This document shows positions 62,237 through 64,000 of a DNA stretch of 64,000 bases, piece after piece. The stretch's first letter is position 1; each line of letters opens with the position of its first letter. Source of the DNA: Phycisphaerales bacterium. Lineage in GTDB: Bacteria > Planctomycetota > Phycisphaerae > Phycisphaerales > UBA1924. The notes beneath the pieces were generated by a model, which worked only from the letters and a program-made list of their open reading frames with translations, was not told the origin of the DNA and searched no databases. The DNA lies in contig JADLFW010000004.1 of assembly GCA_020849615.1 (NCBI GenBank), positions 62,001-126,000 of the forward strand. The letters are read 5' to 3'. Made by a program: the position numbers and the translations under genes.

Positions 62237-62495
62237 GCGGGAGGCGTCGAAGGCGGCCGGCAAGCCAGAGTGATCGCGGCCCGGGCCCGCCGGCCCCGGG
62301 TCGCGGTGCGCCTTGGCCGCATCGCGGCTTCCCCAGCTTCGCGCGGGGCATCTGCAGGCGGGGCGGTCGCCCCGATAACCCTGCCCGCATGTGACTTTCT
62401 TGGTTGAAGTCGGCCGGCGGCCGGAGCTAGCGTCGGGTTGCGCCGCACGGGGGCGCTGGGGCGCCGCCCGGCCCGCGCTTGCAGGGAGAACTCCG

Positions 62496-64000
62496 ATGTT
62501 TACGATCACCCGCGCTTCGCTGCTGGCCGCGCTGGCCGGCGCCGCCATCCCGCTGACCGCTTCCGCGCAGACCATTTCGTGGGCCGCCGCCGTCAACGGG
62601 GCGTGGAACGACATTACCAAGTGGAACCCGCAGAGCGTGCCCGATTCGGCCGCGGAGACCGCGGTGCTGGGGCTGACCGGCCCGTACAGCGTGAACATCT
62701 CCGGCGCCAGCAGCTACGCGATCCTGGGGTGCCAGGTGGCCAACCCGCAGGCGGTGCTGATGATCGACGCGTCGATCGGGATCACCACGGCCCAGCTCAT
62801 GCTTCATTCCGGCGCCCTGACCAATGACGGGCTCATCCGCCTCACAGCCAACCCGGCGACAGCGAACAACAACCGGTTGGGGTTTGCGCTGAGCGGCCTG
62901 ACCGTCTCTGGCACGGGCGAAGTCCGCCTGGAGGAGGCCGGTGATGCGCAGTTCTACTGCGCTGCGGGCGCCGGGGGGACGTTTGCGCAGGCGCCCGGCC
63001 ACACGATCTCCGGGGCCGGCTCGATCAGCAGCGGCGGGGCGACCTTCATCAACAACGGCCTGGTCGTCGGCAATCGTGCCGGCGGATTGACGCTGGGCAG
63101 CCCCGTGAGCAACGCCTCCGTCATCCGCGCGATCGCCCCCGGCGCGATCACGCTCGACAACGCCATGACCCAGACCGGCACGGGCTACTTCGAAGCCGAC
63201 GGAGCCACCTTCACGCTGGCCAGCGGCGCGATCATCTCCGGCGGCAAGGGCCGGTCGCTGAACGGCGGAGTGGTGCTTGTTGCTTCCGGCACCGCGACCG
63301 CCAGCGATGTCACGGTCGAGGGAGAATGGCAGGTGCCGGCCTACACCTCGATCGCCACCACCACCCTGCAGTCGACATCGACGGGCCTGACCAACAACGG
63401 CGTCATCCGACTCCCCGCCAACAGCCTGACGGCCAACAACAACCGCCTCTCCATGAACGGCGACGGGCTGACGCTGTCTGGAACGGGGGAGGTGCGGCTG
63501 GAGGAGGCGGGCGATGCGGAGCTCTATTGCACAGCGGGCGCCGGCGGCACCTTTGTGCACGGGGCCGACCACACGGTTTCCGGCGCGGGGTCGATCGCCA
63601 GCTCCGGTGCGACGCTTATCAACAACGGGCTGATCCTCGGGGATCTCGCGGGCGGACTCACGCTGGCCAGTCCGGTGAGCAATAACTCCGTAATCCGCGG
63701 TGTTGCGCCCGGGGCAATCACCCTCGACAACGCCATGATCCAGACCGCTTCGGGGTCCTTCGAGGCGGACGGCGGCACCTTCACGCTTGCCAGCGGTTCG
63801 CTGGTATCCGGCGGCGTCGGGCGCTCCCTGAACGGCGGCGTGATCGTTGTCGCCTCCGGAACCGCGACCGCCAGCGATGTCACCGTGGAGGGTGAGTGGC
63901 AGGTCCCGGCTTACACCTCGATCACCACCACCACGCTGCAGTCGACATCCACGGGCCTGATCAACAACGGCCTGATTCGACTGCCGGCCAACGCGGCGAC
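62496..64000 (+). CDS. Secreted protein of 190-residue tandem repeats, 3'-truncated by window edge
   Basis: An open frame from the ATG at 62496 runs without a stop to the window end (501 codons visible). The ribosome-binding site is CAGGGAGAA. The signal peptide ends ASA-Q (about residue 25). WAAAVNGAWNDITKWNP follows, the opening strand common in beta-strand-repeat/autotransporter-associated surface proteins. From 62796 the protein is built of repeats exactly 570 nt (190 codons) long, starting at 62796, 63366 and 63936. Repeated phrases include LTNDGLIRL / LTNNGVIRL, GTGEVRLEEAGDA, AITLDNAM, GRSLNGGV and ASDVTVEGEWQVPAY. It is probably a large beta-helical surface protein; its C-terminal anchor lies outside the window. 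Confidence 0.85.
   Translation, partial: MFTITRASLLAALAGAAIPLTASAQTISWAAAVNGAWNDITKWNPQSVPDSAAETAVLGLTGPYSVNISGASSYAILGCQVANPQAVLMIDASIGITTAQLMLHSGALTNDGLIRLTANPATANNNRLGFALSGLTVSGTGEVRLEEAGDAQFYCAAGAGGTFAQAPGHTISGAGSISSGGATFINNGLVVGNRAGGLTLGSPVSNASVIRAIAPGAITLDNAMTQTGTGYFEADGATFTLASGAIISGGKGRSLNGGVVLVASGTATASDVTVEGEWQVPAYTSIATTTLQSTSTGLTNNGVIRLPANSLTANNNRLSMNGDGLTLSGTGEVRLEEAGDAELYCTAGAGGTFVHGADHTVSGAGSIASSGATLINNGLILGDLAGGLTLASPVSNNSVIRGVAPGAITLDNAMIQTASGSFEADGGTFTLASGSLVSGGVGRSLNGGVIVVASGTATASDVTVEGEWQVPAYTSITTTTLQSTSTGLINNGLIRLPANAA

Overview
The window is high-GC chromosomal DNA, most probably from a planctomycete of the class Phycisphaerae. The basis is inference from several traits: lipid A genes (lpxC, lpxD, skp), short PEP-CTERM-like tails, a large set of secreted proteins ending in a paired-EF-hand (type I dockerin-like) domain, a signal peptidase I with a very large insert, and many palindromic and low-complexity intergenic repeats. 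No rRNA, tRNA, CRISPR array, phage or transposase gene was recognised.

Layout. 0-10 kb: the 3' part of acetyl-CoA synthetase, a zinc-ribbon protein, a DUF3568-like lipoprotein, a proline-rich VWA-like protein, tmk-plsY, a DoxX protein, a ferredoxin and a secreted glycine-rich protein. 10-17 kb: metG, a secreted TPR protein and a PocR/GAF/SpoIIE phosphatase. 17-20 kb: an outer-membrane operon on the minus strand, skp-lpxD-lpxC. 20-27 kb: PilZ protein, GT2, a small membrane protein, a class IV aminotransferase, and a minus-strand cell-surface operon (GT4, formyltransferase, small membrane protein, DUF3473 polysaccharide deacetylase) whose genes are joined by ATGA overlaps. 27-30 kb: sulfate activation, with cysC and a HAL2-like PAP phosphatase divergent from sat. 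30-41 kb: a five-unit structured tandem repeat, dnaE carrying three repeat-derived insertions, ubiX, lysS, two exported proteins with PEP-CTERM-like tails, and hisS with a low-GC mosaic centre. 41-47 kb: lepB, a secreted ADP-ribosylglycohydrolase-like protein and a GT-C-like membrane protein. 47-64 kb: an island of secreted proteins. Eight carry the dockerin-like tag, most ending in Asp-Ala-Gly-Cys, and most are single genes with their own ribosome-binding site and hairpin terminator. The island runs into an open-ended surface protein built of 190-residue repeats.

How the parts fit together (inference). The window mixes housekeeping genes with cell-surface construction. Lipid A synthesis and outer-membrane chaperoning, polysaccharide assembly and deacetylation, PAPS production (a possible sulfate donor for polymers), signal peptidase and a large exported proteome could all serve the envelope. 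Two translation-start styles coexist. Exported proteins have good Shine-Dalgarno sites, whereas several housekeeping genes (tmk, metG, hisS, lepB, lpxC, the GT4 gene, a small membrane protein) have a TANNNT box only 6-10 nt before the start codon, as expected for leaderless mRNAs.

The most unusual observations are the intergenic-type repeats inside dnaE, the Cys-terminated dockerin-like tag family, the hisS mosaic, the structured tandem repeat at 30.1-30.6 kb and the 190-residue repeat protein at the right edge.
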